Assembly: GCA_023388835.1 (NCBI GenBank)
Contig: JAEWFK010000103.1
Location: forward strand, 1-18,727
DNA from: Pseudomonadota bacterium
GTDB lineage: Bacteria > Pseudomonadota > Gammaproteobacteria > Burkholderiales > Burkholderiaceae_B
DNA length: 18,727 nt
Direction: 5' to 3'
Shown one piece after another: positions 1-7,380 of this stretch (position 1 is the stretch's first letter; every line of letters begins with the position of its first letter). The notes under the pieces were generated by a model, which saw only the letters and a list, made by a program, of their open reading frames with translations, searched no databases and was not told the origin of the DNA. Both the position numbers and the translations under genes were made by a program.

Positions 1-249
1 CTGACGCGCGTGCACACGGATAAATTCACCGAATTTTCGGATGGCGCGATTGCCGCCTTGCATCCCATCGCCAATATGCGGGTAGGCTCCCGCATTCTGC
101 GCGACTGCATTGATCGTCGCGGCTCGGTCGAGCGCGGACTGGCCTGTTACGTAGGTGCCACAGGTCCCAGTGACGGCGGTTACGGCGCCAAGGTGCTGGC
201 CGAACGCCGCCGTATTGCGTTGGCGTCGGGCATTCCTGTCGGACGTTGA
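1..249 (+). CDS. Lytic transglycosylase, C-terminal end (partial)
   Basis: An open frame enters from the left edge and stops with TGA at 247-249, giving the last 82 residues of a larger protein. The segment NMRVGSRILRDCIDRRGS followed by ERGLACYVGA looks like the end of the SLT/lysozyme-like fold of periplasmic lytic transglycosylases, which cleave the glycan strands of peptidoglycan; the alternation of 'gsrlLrd', 'gs.e.gLa.Yvga' and a final 'Y..kVl.er' is typical of this family. The catalytic glutamate would lie upstream and is not visible. A GTG at 10 is an internal codon and not the real start. The 3' end overlaps the convergent aminotransferase gene by 70 bases. The family assignment rests on the C-terminal pattern only, so the exact subfamily is open. 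Confidence 0.7.
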   Translation: MTRVHTDKFTEFSDGAIAALHPIANMRVGSRILRDCIDRRGSVERGLACYVGATGPSDGGYGAKVLAERRRIALASGIPVGR

Positions 250-1409
250 TCGTCCGGCAGCCAGTCTTCCAGCCGGGCGATGGCTTCTTCAAGCCGATCC
301 AGGCGGGTGGCGTAAGACAGCCGCAAGCTGGTGGCCGCGTGGGCAGGCCCGAAATCACGGCCGGGAACAGTGGCCAGCCCTGGGCCGTGCAGCAGCTTCT
401 GGGCGAAGTCGTCGCTGTCCCGACTATAGCGGCTGATGTCCAGGTAGATGTAAAAGGCGCCGTCGGGCTTCACGGGTACATGCAGACCCAGCCTTTCCAG
501 CTCTGGCAACAGGTAGTCGCGCCGCTGTTTGAAGGACAGCCTGCGCTTTTCGAAGATGGCCAATACTTCCGGCTCGAAGCAGCTGATGGCGGCATGCTGC
601 GCCAGACTGGGCGCGCAGATGCACAGGTTTGAGGCAAGCTTGTCCAGGGCGGGAATCATCCATGGCGGGGCGATCATCCAGCCCAGACGCCAGCCGGTCA
701 TGTGGAAGTATTTGGAGAAGCTGTTGATGATGACAATGTCATCGTCGAGCGTGAGCGCGCTGGAGGGCGTCTCTTCGTAATAGAGACCCAGGTAGATCTC
801 GTCCATGATGATGAAGCCGCCCCGGCTGCGTACTTCGGTAACGAGTTCACGCAGGGCTTCGCGAGAGATTGTCGTGCCCGTGGGGTTGCTGGGCGAAGCG
901 ATCAGCACGCCACGCGAGCGCGGCCCCCAGTGCCGCCGGATATCTTCGGCCGACAAGTGGAAGCGCTGTTCCGCCTGCGCGGGAATCAGTCGCGGCACGC
1001 CGCCGGCCGCGATAATGAAATTCTGGTTTGCGGGGTAGGACGGATCAGGAAGCAGGACCTCGTCGCCTGGGTTGATCAGGGCCATTGCGGCAAGCAGGAG
1101 CGCACCGGATGCGCCGGCGGTCACCACAATGCGGGCCGGGTCCACAGAGGCGCCATACTGAGCACCATAATGGTGCGCAATGGTCTCGCGAAGCAGAGGC
1201 AGCCCCGCAGGCGAGGTGTATCCGCTCAAGCCTGCTCGGGCAGCCCGTTCGAGTGTCTCGACAACCTGGGGCGGGGCCGTAAAATCGGGTTCACCAATAC
1301 CCAGGCTGATGATGTCCCGGCCTTGCGCGCTCAGAGCAGCCGCCTGCTTGAACATCTCGACGGCATAGAAAGGCATGACGGATTCGGTGCGCAGGGCAAG
1401 ATTGGACAT
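180..1409 (-). CDS. Class I/II pyridoxal-phosphate aminotransferase
   Basis: This 409-residue cytosolic protein has the fold type I aminotransferase layout: N-terminal arm ending LGIGEPDF (about 36-43), YTSPAGLPLLRE substrate/PLP loop (64-75), SPSNPTG (172-178) with the PLP-binding Asn175, Asp203 and Tyr206 in MDEIYLGL, and the Schiff-base lysine Lys233 in SFSKYFHMTGWRLGW. The C-terminal SLRLSYA carries the usual arginine for the substrate carboxylate. It should transfer an amino group between an amino acid and a 2-oxo acid; the substrate cannot be read from sequence (aspartate-, alanine- or aromatic-type are all possible). The start at 1409 is chosen because MSNLALRTESVMPF matches the family N-terminus, while upstream in-frame codons lie in the divergent promoter region. 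There is no strong Shine-Dalgarno. The last roughly 25 residues, rich in Arg and Ser, extend past the folded domain and overlap the transglycosylase gene. Confidence 0.9.
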   Translation of the reverse strand: MSNLALRTESVMPFYAVEMFKQAAALSAQGRDIISLGIGEPDFTAPPQVVETLERAARAGLSGYTSPAGLPLLRETIAHHYGAQYGASVDPARIVVTAGASGALLLAAMALINPGDEVLLPDPSYPANQNFIIAAGGVPRLIPAQAEQRFHLSAEDIRRHWGPRSRGVLIASPSNPTGTTISREALRELVTEVRSRGGFIIMDEIYLGLYYEETPSSALTLDDDIVIINSFSKYFHMTGWRLGWMIAPPWMIPALDKLASNLCICAPSLAQHAAISCFEPEVLAIFEKRRLSFKQRRDYLLPELERLGLHVPVKPDGAFYIYLDISRYSRDSDDFAQKLLHGPGLATVPGRDFGPAHAATSLRLSYATRLDRLEEAIARLEDWLPDDQRPTGMPDANAIRRRSASTLAP

Positions 1410-1439
1410 GATTTGACGTAGCGATCGCAAATAGCGGGG

Positions 1440-1455
1440 ACAATCACGGATTGTA
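1440..1455 (-). promoter_or_regulatory. Candidate -10 box and overlapping dyad upstream of the aminotransferase
   Basis: Reading the minus strand, TACAAT (1455-1450) is one mismatch from the sigma-70 -10 consensus and would start transcription about 35 bases before the aminotransferase ATG. No good -35 box is visible at 16-18 bases. The -10 overlaps a perfect dyad with 6-base arms ACAATC/GATTGT and a 3-base spacer (1440-1454), in the 88-base region shared with the divergent FAD-oxidase-like gene. It could be an operator, but the arms are short enough to occur by chance. Confidence 0.3.
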
Positions 1456-1497
1456 GCCAACCCGTGGCAAACGGGGCCTGAACGAGGAGGATATTCC

Positions 1498-2487
1498 ATG
1501 CTATCGGAAGGACGCCGTGCTTTTCTAAGGGGAAGGCGCCCCCCCGCCACCCCGTGGGACCAGTTCTGCAGCCGCTTGCGCAGTCTGGTTGCCGGCGAGC
1601 TCACCATACTGGAAACGGGTTCAGACCGGCACGCTGCACGTCTGCTGCTGAAGCAGCCCCTCGACGTCCATCATGCACGCAGCCTCTGTGTGGAATATGG
1701 GGTCTGCATGGCCCTGGACGGTGTGGCCGCCACGGCCTCGCAGCCCGGGCCGGTGCTTTGGCTGCGGCCGGGCCGGGAACTCGCGGCCTGCCGTCGTCTC
1801 GAGTCCGGCGGCAGCCGCTGGTTCGTGCAACCCGGCTGCCTGCTCGGTGAACTGGAAGCCGCGGGCCTCACTTCCTTTGCCGAGCTGCCTGCCCATCTGA
1901 CGGTCGCCGCCTGGCTGGCCGACCGCTCATTATGCAATTGGTCCGCCGGCGGCACCGCAGCGTCCGGGCTCGTGCACGCGTCAGCTCTCTTGGCTGACGG
2001 CGTGTCCGTGAACCTCGGCGCCTTCGGCACCGAAAACCGCAAGGCGCTCGACCATCTGCGCCTGCAGAAGCTGATTCCGGCGCTTTTCGGCCTGGCTTCG
2101 GGGGCGGATGGCCAGGTCTGCGCCGAGCGTTCTGCATGGCCCGCCCGCTACCGGCTCGACGCCCTGTTGCCCGCGCGGGAAGACGCGCTCAATCTTTCGC
2201 ATCTGTTGTTGGGGCATGGCGGCGACCTGGCCTGGTTGGAATGGGTGGTGATCGACGCCGCGCTGGCGGACCCGGCGGCGGGCGCCGCTTTGCCGCTTGA
2301 GTTGCCGTGGGCGGATGACCTGTACATGGAGGAAGGCACCGCTTTTGGCAACGGGTCGGACTACGAAGGGGGCTCCGGCCCCTGCGAAGAGGTCAATCTG
2401 GCGCGTGCGGCCCAGGAGCTGGATGCCGGAGTCAAGGCCTTGTTCGACCCCTCCGGGCTCTTCCCGCATCCCGGCCAGGCTCTGTAA
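1498..2487 (+). CDS. Degenerate FAD-linked oxidase (GlcD/GlcE-like) family protein
   Basis: This 329-residue protein has a strong Shine-Dalgarno (AGGAGG, 7 bases before ATG). Its architecture recalls the FAD-linked oxidase/PCMH family seen in glycolate oxidase subunits: a middle stretch SAGGTAASGLVHASALLADG (149-168) resembling the 'GGniAenaGG...v.g.e.VlaDG' FAD-domain segment, then RYRLDALL...HLLLGHGGDLAWLEWVV (218-251) resembling 'GYdlt.LliGSEGtLgvite', and a C-terminus LDAGVKALFDPSGLFPHPG (308-326) like the family's 'm..iK..fDP.g.lNPGk'. The PP-loop with a glycine cluster that normally binds the FAD pyrophosphate near the N-terminus is not recognisable; residues 50-75 (LLLKQPLDVHHARSLCVEYG) sit there instead. 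RRAFLRG at 6-12 looks like a Tat motif but lacks a hydrophobic segment after it, so a cytosolic protein is more likely. Flavin binding and activity are uncertain. Confidence 0.72.
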   Translation: MLSEGRRAFLRGRRPPATPWDQFCSRLRSLVAGELTILETGSDRHAARLLLKQPLDVHHARSLCVEYGVCMALDGVAATASQPGPVLWLRPGRELAACRRLESGGSRWFVQPGCLLGELEAAGLTSFAELPAHLTVAAWLADRSLCNWSAGGTAASGLVHASALLADGVSVNLGAFGTENRKALDHLRLQKLIPALFGLASGADGQVCAERSAWPARYRLDALLPAREDALNLSHLLLGHGGDLAWLEWVVIDAALADPAAGAALPLELPWADDLYMEEGTAFGNGSDYEGGSGPCEEVNLARAAQELDAGVKALFDPSGLFPHPGQAL

Positions 2488-2555
2488 CGGTTCATCCGGG
2501 CGCGCTCGAAGCGCCCAAACCCAGTCGGCAAGCGGCTGGCCGCTGCGTGGGGGAC

Positions 2556-2584
2556 CGTACAAAACGAAAGTTCGCGGCTAGAAT
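2556..2584 (+). promoter_or_regulatory. Candidate sigma-70 promoter for maeB
   Basis: TAGAAT at 2579-2584 matches five of six bases of the -10 consensus, with a weak -35 CGTACA (2556-2561) at a 17-base spacing. Transcription would start near 2591, giving a leader of about 30 bases before the maeB ATG. Just upstream lies a perfect short palindrome, AGCGGC-TG-GCCGCT (2531-2544), which could be an operator or chance in GC-rich DNA. No U-tract terminator is seen between the FAD-oxidase-like gene and this site, so read-through from it is possible. Confidence 0.35.
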
Positions 2585-2619
2585 GAAGGACCCCGTTTCA
2601 TTTATTGCATACTCGAATC

Positions 2620-4914
2620 ATGGATGCCAATCTTCGCAAGGCCGCGCTCGAATATCACAAGCAGGGCCGCCCCGGTAAAATCGCCGTGACGCCCACCAAG
2701 CAGTTGTCGAACCAGCGCGATCTCGCGTTGGCCTATTCTCCCGGCGTGGCCGCCGCGTGCGAAGAAATCGTCAGCGATCCACAGAACGCGTTCCAATATA
2801 CCGGCCGCGGCAATCTGGTAGGCGTGATCACGAACGGTACTGCCGTGCTGGGCCTGGGCAATATCGGTGCGCTCGCCTCCAAGCCGGTCATGGAAGGCAA
2901 GGCGGTGCTCTTCAAGAAGTTCGCCGGCATCGATGTCTTCGACATTGAAATCAACGAACAGGACCCCGATCGCCTGGTCGACATCATTGCCGGGCTGGAG
3001 CCCACTTTCGGGGGCATCAACCTCGAAGACATCAAGGCGCCTGAATGCTTTCACGTCGAGCGCAAGCTCCGTGAACGCATGAACATCCCCGTCTTTCATG
3101 ACGACCAGCATGGTACGGCCATTTGCGTGACCTCCGCCTTCATCAACGGCCTGACCGTGGTGGGCAAGGACATTTCCCAGGTCAAGGTGGTGGTTTCAGG
3201 CGCAGGCGCCGCCGCGCTGGCCTGCCTCGATCTCATGGTCGACATGGGCCTGCCGCTGGAGCAGATCTGGGTATCGGACATCGAAGGCGTGGTGTACAAA
3301 GGCCGCACCGTGCTCATGGACCCGGTCAAGGAGCGCTTTGCGCAGGATACCGAGGCCCGCACGCTTGGCGACATCATCAATGATGCAGACGTCTTCCTGG
3401 GTCTCTCGGCAGGCGGTGTACTGAAGGCCGACATGGTCAAGCGCATGGCGCCTCGTCCCCTCATCCTTGCCCTGGCCAACCCCAGCCCCGAAATCCTTCC
3501 AGAAGACGCACACGCCGTTCGCGACGACGTCGTGATGGCCACCGGTCGTTCGGACTACCCGAACCAGGTGAACAACGTGTTGTGTTTCCCGTATATTTTC
3601 CGTGGCGCCCTCGATGTCGGGGCCACGACGATCACCCGCGGTATGGAAAAAGCCGCCGTCCGGGCAATCTGTGAAGTCGCCAAGGAAGAGCAGAACGACG
3701 TCGTGGCCGCCGCCTACGGCACTTACGGCGTGTCCTTCGGCCCGGAATATTTCATTCCCAAGCCCTTCGACCCGCGGCTCATCGTCCGTATCAGTCCCGC
3801 CGTGGCCCAGGCCGCCATTGATGAAGGCGTGGCGACCCGTCCAATCACCGACATGGAGAGCTACGAAGCCCAGCTCGAGCAGTTCGTCTACCGTTCGGGC
3901 GCCTTCATGAAACCGCTGTTTCCGGTGGTCAAGAAGATGGTCCGCGACGGGCTCAAGAGCCGCATCGTCTTTGCCGAAGGGGAAGACGAGCGGGTGCTGC
4001 GTGCTGTGCAGATCGTGGTCGATGAAAAGCTGGCCCGGCCCATACTCGTGGGCCGCCCCTCGGTCATCGCTGATCGCATCCAGAAGTACGGCCTGCGTCT
4101 GCAGCGCGATCAGGACTACGAAGTCACCAATCCCGACTACGACGAGCGATTCAATCGTTACTGGACCGCATATTGGGAATTGATGTGCCGTCGCGGCATC
4201 AGCAAGGAAATGGCGCGCGTGGAAATGCGGCGCCGGCTCACGCTGATCGGTGCAATGATGGTGCACCTGGGCGATGCCGACGGCATGATCTGCGGTACGG
4301 TCGGTTCCTATGGCAATCATCTGCGCTTTATCGACGAGGTTATCGGCAAGGCGCCGGGCGTGCGCACTTATGCGGCCATGAATATTCTGCTCCTCGCCGA
4401 ACACACGCTGGCCCTCGCCGACACACACGTCAATGACAACCCCGATGCGCAGCAGCTCGCGGAAATCACCCTGATGGCCGCCAATGAGATGCGGCGCCTC
4501 AACATTGAACCCAAGGTGGCGTTGCTGTCGCGCTCGAATTTCGGCACCGGCAGTTCGTCCTCGGGCGAAAAGATGAAAGAGGCGCTCGGACTGGTGCGGG
4601 ACGCCGATCCGACGCTCGAGATCGATGGCGAGATGCACGGCGACTGCGCGCTTGATGAGGCCCTGCGCCGCCGCATCCTTCCCACGACGACGCTCACGGG
4701 CGCGGCCAACCTGCTGATCTGCCCCAGCGTGGATTCCGGCAACATCGCCTATAACTTGCTGAAGACGGCGGCGGGCGGGAATGTCGCCGTAGGCCCCTTC
4801 CTGTTGGGGGCGAATGCGCCCGTCCATATCCTGACATCGAGCTCCACCGTGCGCCGCATCGTGAACATGGCGGCCCTGACCGTCTTCGATGCCAACTCCC
4901 CCCGCCAGGCGTGA
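2620..4914 (+). CDS. maeB: NADP-dependent malic enzyme, MaeB fusion type
   Basis: Malic enzyme oxidatively decarboxylates L-malate to pyruvate and CO2, making NAD(P)H in the cytosol. The 764-residue length is that of the bacterial two-domain form. Residues 1 to about 425 are the malic enzyme: catalytic Tyr39 in LAYSPGVA, Lys94 in MEGKAVLFKKF, metal-binding Glu136/Asp137 (GGINLEDIKAPE) and Asp161/Asp162 (VFHDDQHGTA), and the Rossmann loop GAGAAA (194-199). From about residue 445 (LKSRIVFAEGEDERVLRAVQ) to the end is a phosphotransacetylase-like domain, known in this family as a regulatory, acetyl-CoA-sensing module rather than an active Pta. The ATG at 2620 gives the family N-terminus MDANLRKAALEYH; an in-frame TTG at 2605 would add five residues and is less likely. 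The 3' end overlaps the patatin gene by 26 bases. No damage to key residues is seen. Confidence 0.97.
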   Translation: MDANLRKAALEYHKQGRPGKIAVTPTKQLSNQRDLALAYSPGVAAACEEIVSDPQNAFQYTGRGNLVGVITNGTAVLGLGNIGALASKPVMEGKAVLFKKFAGIDVFDIEINEQDPDRLVDIIAGLEPTFGGINLEDIKAPECFHVERKLRERMNIPVFHDDQHGTAICVTSAFINGLTVVGKDISQVKVVVSGAGAAALACLDLMVDMGLPLEQIWVSDIEGVVYKGRTVLMDPVKERFAQDTEARTLGDIINDADVFLGLSAGGVLKADMVKRMAPRPLILALANPSPEILPEDAHAVRDDVVMATGRSDYPNQVNNVLCFPYIFRGALDVGATTITRGMEKAAVRAICEVAKEEQNDVVAAAYGTYGVSFGPEYFIPKPFDPRLIVRISPAVAQAAIDEGVATRPITDMESYEAQLEQFVYRSGAFMKPLFPVVKKMVRDGLKSRIVFAEGEDERVLRAVQIVVDEKLARPILVGRPSVIADRIQKYGLRLQRDQDYEVTNPDYDERFNRYWTAYWELMCRRGISKEMARVEMRRRLTLIGAMMVHLGDADGMICGTVGSYGNHLRFIDEVIGKAPGVRTYAAMNILLLAEHTLALADTHVNDNPDAQQLAEITLMAANEMRRLNIEPKVALLSRSNFGTGSSSSGEKMKEALGLVRDADPTLEIDGEMHGDCALDEALRRRILPTTTLTGAANLLICPSVDSGNIAYNLLKTAAGGNVAVGPFLLGANAPVHILTSSSTVRRIVNMAALTVFDANSPRQA

Positions 4915-6115
4915 TCCCAGCCCCGCGTCCGCCAGCCCGGTCGGGCTGATCCTGACCGGCGGCGGCGCGCGCGGGGCCTATCAGGCGGGCGTGCTGTCCG
5001 GGGTGATCGAATTGCTGAACCCCGAGCACAGCCCGCACTTCACCAGCCCGTTTTCCATCATCTGCGGTACCTCGGCGGGCGCCATCAACGCCGCCGCCTA
5101 TGCCTGTCATGCCGAGAATCCGCACGCCGCGGTCGACGGCATGCTGCGCATGTGGGCCAATCTGCGCACGGGCATGGTCTACCATGCCGATCCGCTGCGC
5201 TTGCTACGCACAGGCCTGCGATGGTTTGGCATGCTGGCCGCTGGCTGGATACTGCCGTCCATGCGCAGCCAGCAGCCGCACTCCCTGCTCGACAACGAAC
5301 CGTTGGGCGAGCTCTTGGGGGGCGTGCTGGACTTTGACCAGCTGGAGCGCAACTTGGCCGACGGGGTGCTCGATGCGCTGGCGATCACGGCCTCGGGCTA
5401 CAGCACGGGCGAGCACATCACCTTTTATCAGTCACACGGGGGCATCAAGCCCTGGCGCCGCTCCCTGCGTCGGGCCGTGCCCGCGCACATCGGTGTCGAC
5501 CATTTGTTGGCCTCATCAGCCATTCCTTTCGTGTTTCCGGCCAAGGCAATGTTGGTTCATGGCCACACTGAGTGGTGCGGTGATGGATCGATGCGTCACC
5601 TCGCGCCGATCAGCCCCGCCATCCACCTGGGAGCGGAAAAAATCTTTGTCGTGGGAACGAGTTACCGCGATGAGACGCATCCCGAACGGCGCAGTCATGA
5701 CCCGCTGTACCCGTCCTTGGCACAGATCGGGGGGCATGTTCTATTCAGTATTTTCCAGGATACCGTCGCAAGCGACTTCGAAAGTATGGAGCGGGTAAAT
5801 GGTTTGCTTGCACAGCTCCCGCCAAATGGATTAAAAAGCCAGTCGCTGCGGCCGGTCAGCACATTGGCAATTACGCCGAGCCGGTCGCTGGACGAATTGG
5901 CTATGGCCCACCTCAGAGAGATGCCGCGCGCGGCGCGTACCCTGTTCGCGGTTCTCGGTGTATCGTCTAGGTCCGGGAACAGGGCGGGTGCCGCCTTGAT
6001 TTCATACTTGTTGTTCGAGGGGAGTTATACGCAGGCACTCATCGAGCTGGGCCGTGCCGACAGCATGAGTCGTGCAGAGGAAGTGCATGCGTTTTTCAAG
6101 GAGACGCCCGGATGA
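4889..6115 (+). CDS. Patatin-like phospholipase
   Basis: This 408-residue protein is a serine acyl hydrolase of the patatin family, expected to act on phospholipids or other acyl esters. The N-terminal glycine-rich oxyanion loop is TGGGARGAYQAGVL (23-36), the nucleophile elbow is GTSAG (60-64, Ser62), and the dyad aspartate is Asp232 in WCGDGSMRHLAPISPA, where the family more often has DGG or DGA. There is no signal peptide or clear transmembrane helix, although LRWFGMLAAGWILPSM (110-125) is hydrophobic enough for membrane association. The start lies 26 bases inside maeB, and the stop overlaps the next ATG (ATGA), so the three genes are very likely one translationally coupled transcript. The C-terminal third, after about residue 290, has no recognisable motif. 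Substrate and cellular role cannot be told from sequence. Confidence 0.92.
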   Translation: MPTPPARRDPSPASASPVGLILTGGGARGAYQAGVLSGVIELLNPEHSPHFTSPFSIICGTSAGAINAAAYACHAENPHAAVDGMLRMWANLRTGMVYHADPLRLLRTGLRWFGMLAAGWILPSMRSQQPHSLLDNEPLGELLGGVLDFDQLERNLADGVLDALAITASGYSTGEHITFYQSHGGIKPWRRSLRRAVPAHIGVDHLLASSAIPFVFPAKAMLVHGHTEWCGDGSMRHLAPISPAIHLGAEKIFVVGTSYRDETHPERRSHDPLYPSLAQIGGHVLFSIFQDTVASDFESMERVNGLLAQLPPNGLKSQSLRPVSTLAITPSRSLDELAMAHLREMPRAARTLFAVLGVSSRSGNRAGAALISYLLFEGSYTQALIELGRADSMSRAEEVHAFFKETPG

Positions 6116-6579
6116 GCCAGGTGCAATCAGTGCAGGAAAAATTGCAGAAAGGTGGCTTGGTGGACGTTTCATCCACAGAGCGGGATGAAGTGATCGAGGC
6201 CGCCAACGAGGTCGGTTTGACTGCGTTGGTCGTGGATTGCGACCGGGCACGCAGTCGTTCAGCGGTATTGCGTGCCGTGGTCAAGGCGGTCGATTTCCCC
6301 GAGTTCTTCGGAAGCAATCTCGACGCCCTGTACGACTGCCTATGCGATACCGTGCTCGACCAAAAGGCCGGGCTGTTCCTGTGGTTCCACAATCTCCATT
6401 CGGGCGATCCCGCGCTGGAACGAGACGCCGTCGCCATCGAAAGCGTCTGCGCCGATGTGGTGCAGTTTGCCGCCAACAATGGCCGCAGCTTTGCCTACCA
6501 CTTCGTGCACGCCGGCCGGCATCCCGACCCGGAGCCCGGCGTCGCGCCCACTCCTTATTCCGGCTCCGCCGACGAATAA
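6112..6579 (+). CDS. Barstar-family protein (barnase-inhibitor fold)
   Basis: This 155-residue protein belongs to the barstar family, whose founding member is the intracellular inhibitor of the ribonuclease barnase. The core DFPEFFGSNLDALYDCLCD (61-79) is the family hallmark; Asp71 and Asp75 correspond to the barstar aspartates (D35 and D39) that plug the barnase active site. The preceding DCDRARSRSAVLRAVVKA (42-59) fits the first strand and helix. The protein is longer than the roughly 90-residue barstar: about 35 extra residues at the N-terminus and a Pro-rich tail (PDPEPGVAPTPYSG, about 138-151). Its ATG overlaps the patatin stop codon by four bases, indicating coupling. No barnase-like ribonuclease is encoded in the window, so a direct toxin-inhibitor role is unproven; it may be a stand-alone RNase inhibitor or a regulator. 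Confidence 0.88.
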   Translation: MSQVQSVQEKLQKGGLVDVSSTERDEVIEAANEVGLTALVVDCDRARSRSAVLRAVVKAVDFPEFFGSNLDALYDCLCDTVLDQKAGLFLWFHNLHSGDPALERDAVAIESVCADVVQFAANNGRSFAYHFVHAGRHPDPEPGVAPTPYSGSADE

Positions 6580-6584
6580 AAGTC

Positions 6585-6630
6585 GGGCCGGACCACGATT
6601 TTTCATATGGTGAAGATCGTGGTCTGACCC
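6585..6630. repeat. Imperfect palindrome, REP-like element or bidirectional terminator
   Basis: The arms at 6585-6599 and 6616-6630 pair over 15 positions with one mismatch and one G-T wobble; the inner nine bases GACCACGAT/ATCGTGGTC are perfect. The loop is 16 bases. The element sits between the ends of the convergent barstar and rsmE genes. The half-site GGTCTGACCCC resembles the 'GGGGTCAGACC' core of dispersed palindromes I recall from many proteobacterial genomes. A clean U-run does not follow the stem on either strand, so intrinsic termination is possible but weak. Confidence 0.55.
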
Positions 6631-6651
6631 CGATTCTTTACCGATTCTTTA
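6630..6651. repeat. Tandem duplication of an 11-base unit at the rsmE stop
   Basis: The unit CCGATTCTTTA occurs twice head to tail (6630-6640 and 6641-6651). The second copy includes the rsmE stop codon (TTA on + strand, 6649-6651). It abuts the palindrome at 6585-6630 and may be part of the same element or a replication-slippage scar. Confidence 0.8.
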
Positions 6652-7380
6652 ATCCCAGCGCTTGATGGCGGCGAGGGCTGCCATGAGGGCGATGCCGGCG
6701 GTTTCCGTCCGCAGGATGCGGCGTCCGAAATGCACGAGGGTGAGCTCATGCTGTTGCATCAGGGTCAGCTCCTCATCAGACCAACCGCCTTCAGGGCCGA
6801 TCATCAAGGCCAGCGGGCCCTGATGGTCTTGCACCGCGTCGGCAAGATTGGCCCCCGCCTCGGGGTGGCAGGCCAGGCGCAACAGTGCGGGGTCGGCAGT
6901 TTCCAGCCAATTCATCAGGCTCTGCGGCGGAGCGACGTTCATGATCCGGTTGCGGCCGCATTGTTCGCCGGCCGCCACGGCAATGCGTTGCCAATGCCGC
7001 AGGCGTTTTTCCCGCCGGTCCCCCGAAAGCTGAATGACACTGCGTTGCGCCGTGATGGGCACGACCTGCGACACGCCCATTTCAACGGCCTTCTCCACGA
7101 TCCAATCCATCTTGTCGCCGCCGGCGATGCCCTGTACCAAGACGGTCTGCACCGGCAGTTCGAGGTCTACGTCTTCGTGTGCGCCCAATTGCGCCCACGC
7201 GCGCCGGCCTTCGATTTCCAGAGTGCCTGGATAATGGCCGCCGGCACCATCGAACAGGGTGATGGGGCTACCGTCGCGCAAACGCAGTACGCGCACGGCA
7301 TGGTGGGCGAGGGCGTCAGGCAGCTCGATGCGCTGATTTGCCGCAAGGGGGAAGGGGCAATGGAAACGGGGTCGGCTCAT
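6649..7380 (-). CDS. rsmE: 16S rRNA (uracil(1498)-N(3))-methyltransferase RsmE
   Basis: RsmE methylates N3 of U1498 in 16S rRNA of the 30S subunit using S-adenosylmethionine. The 243-residue length is standard. An N-terminal PUA-like RNA-binding part (HHAVRVLRLRDGSPITLFDG, 26-45) precedes the SPOUT methyltransferase domain with EKAVEMGV (97-104), GEQCGRN (138-144), the trefoil-knot SAM motif IGPEGGWSDEE (194-204) and the C-terminal GRRILRTETA (219-228). The ATG at 7380 gives the expected N-terminus MSRPRFHCP. The gene is divergent from tkt (236-base gap) and convergent with the barstar gene. A possible -10 (TATCAT, minus strand, about 7465-7460) lies 80 bases upstream, without a convincing -35. 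All expected motifs are intact. Confidence 0.96.
   Translation of the reverse strand: MSRPRFHCPFPLAANQRIELPDALAHHAVRVLRLRDGSPITLFDGAGGHYPGTLEIEGRRAWAQLGAHEDVDLELPVQTVLVQGIAGGDKMDWIVEKAVEMGVSQVVPITAQRSVIQLSGDRREKRLRHWQRIAVAAGEQCGRNRIMNVAPPQSLMNWLETADPALLRLACHPEAGANLADAVQDHQGPLALMIGPEGGWSDEELTLMQQHELTLVHFGRRILRTETAGIALMAALAAIKRWD

Noticed and set aside
1513..1533. Tat signal peptide in the FAD-oxidase-like protein (RRAFLRG)
   Set aside because: The twin arginines are followed by charged and proline residues (RRPPATPWDQ), not a hydrophobic segment.
2498..2516. GGGCGC/GCGCCC stem after the FAD-oxidase-like gene as a terminator
   Set aside because: Only six base pairs and followed by AAACCC, not a T-run, on the + strand; no U-tract on the minus strand either.
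3196..4827. 543-codon open frame on the minus strand opposite maeB
   Set aside because: Fully inside maeB, His/Asp/Gly-rich without domains; a codon-bias shadow.
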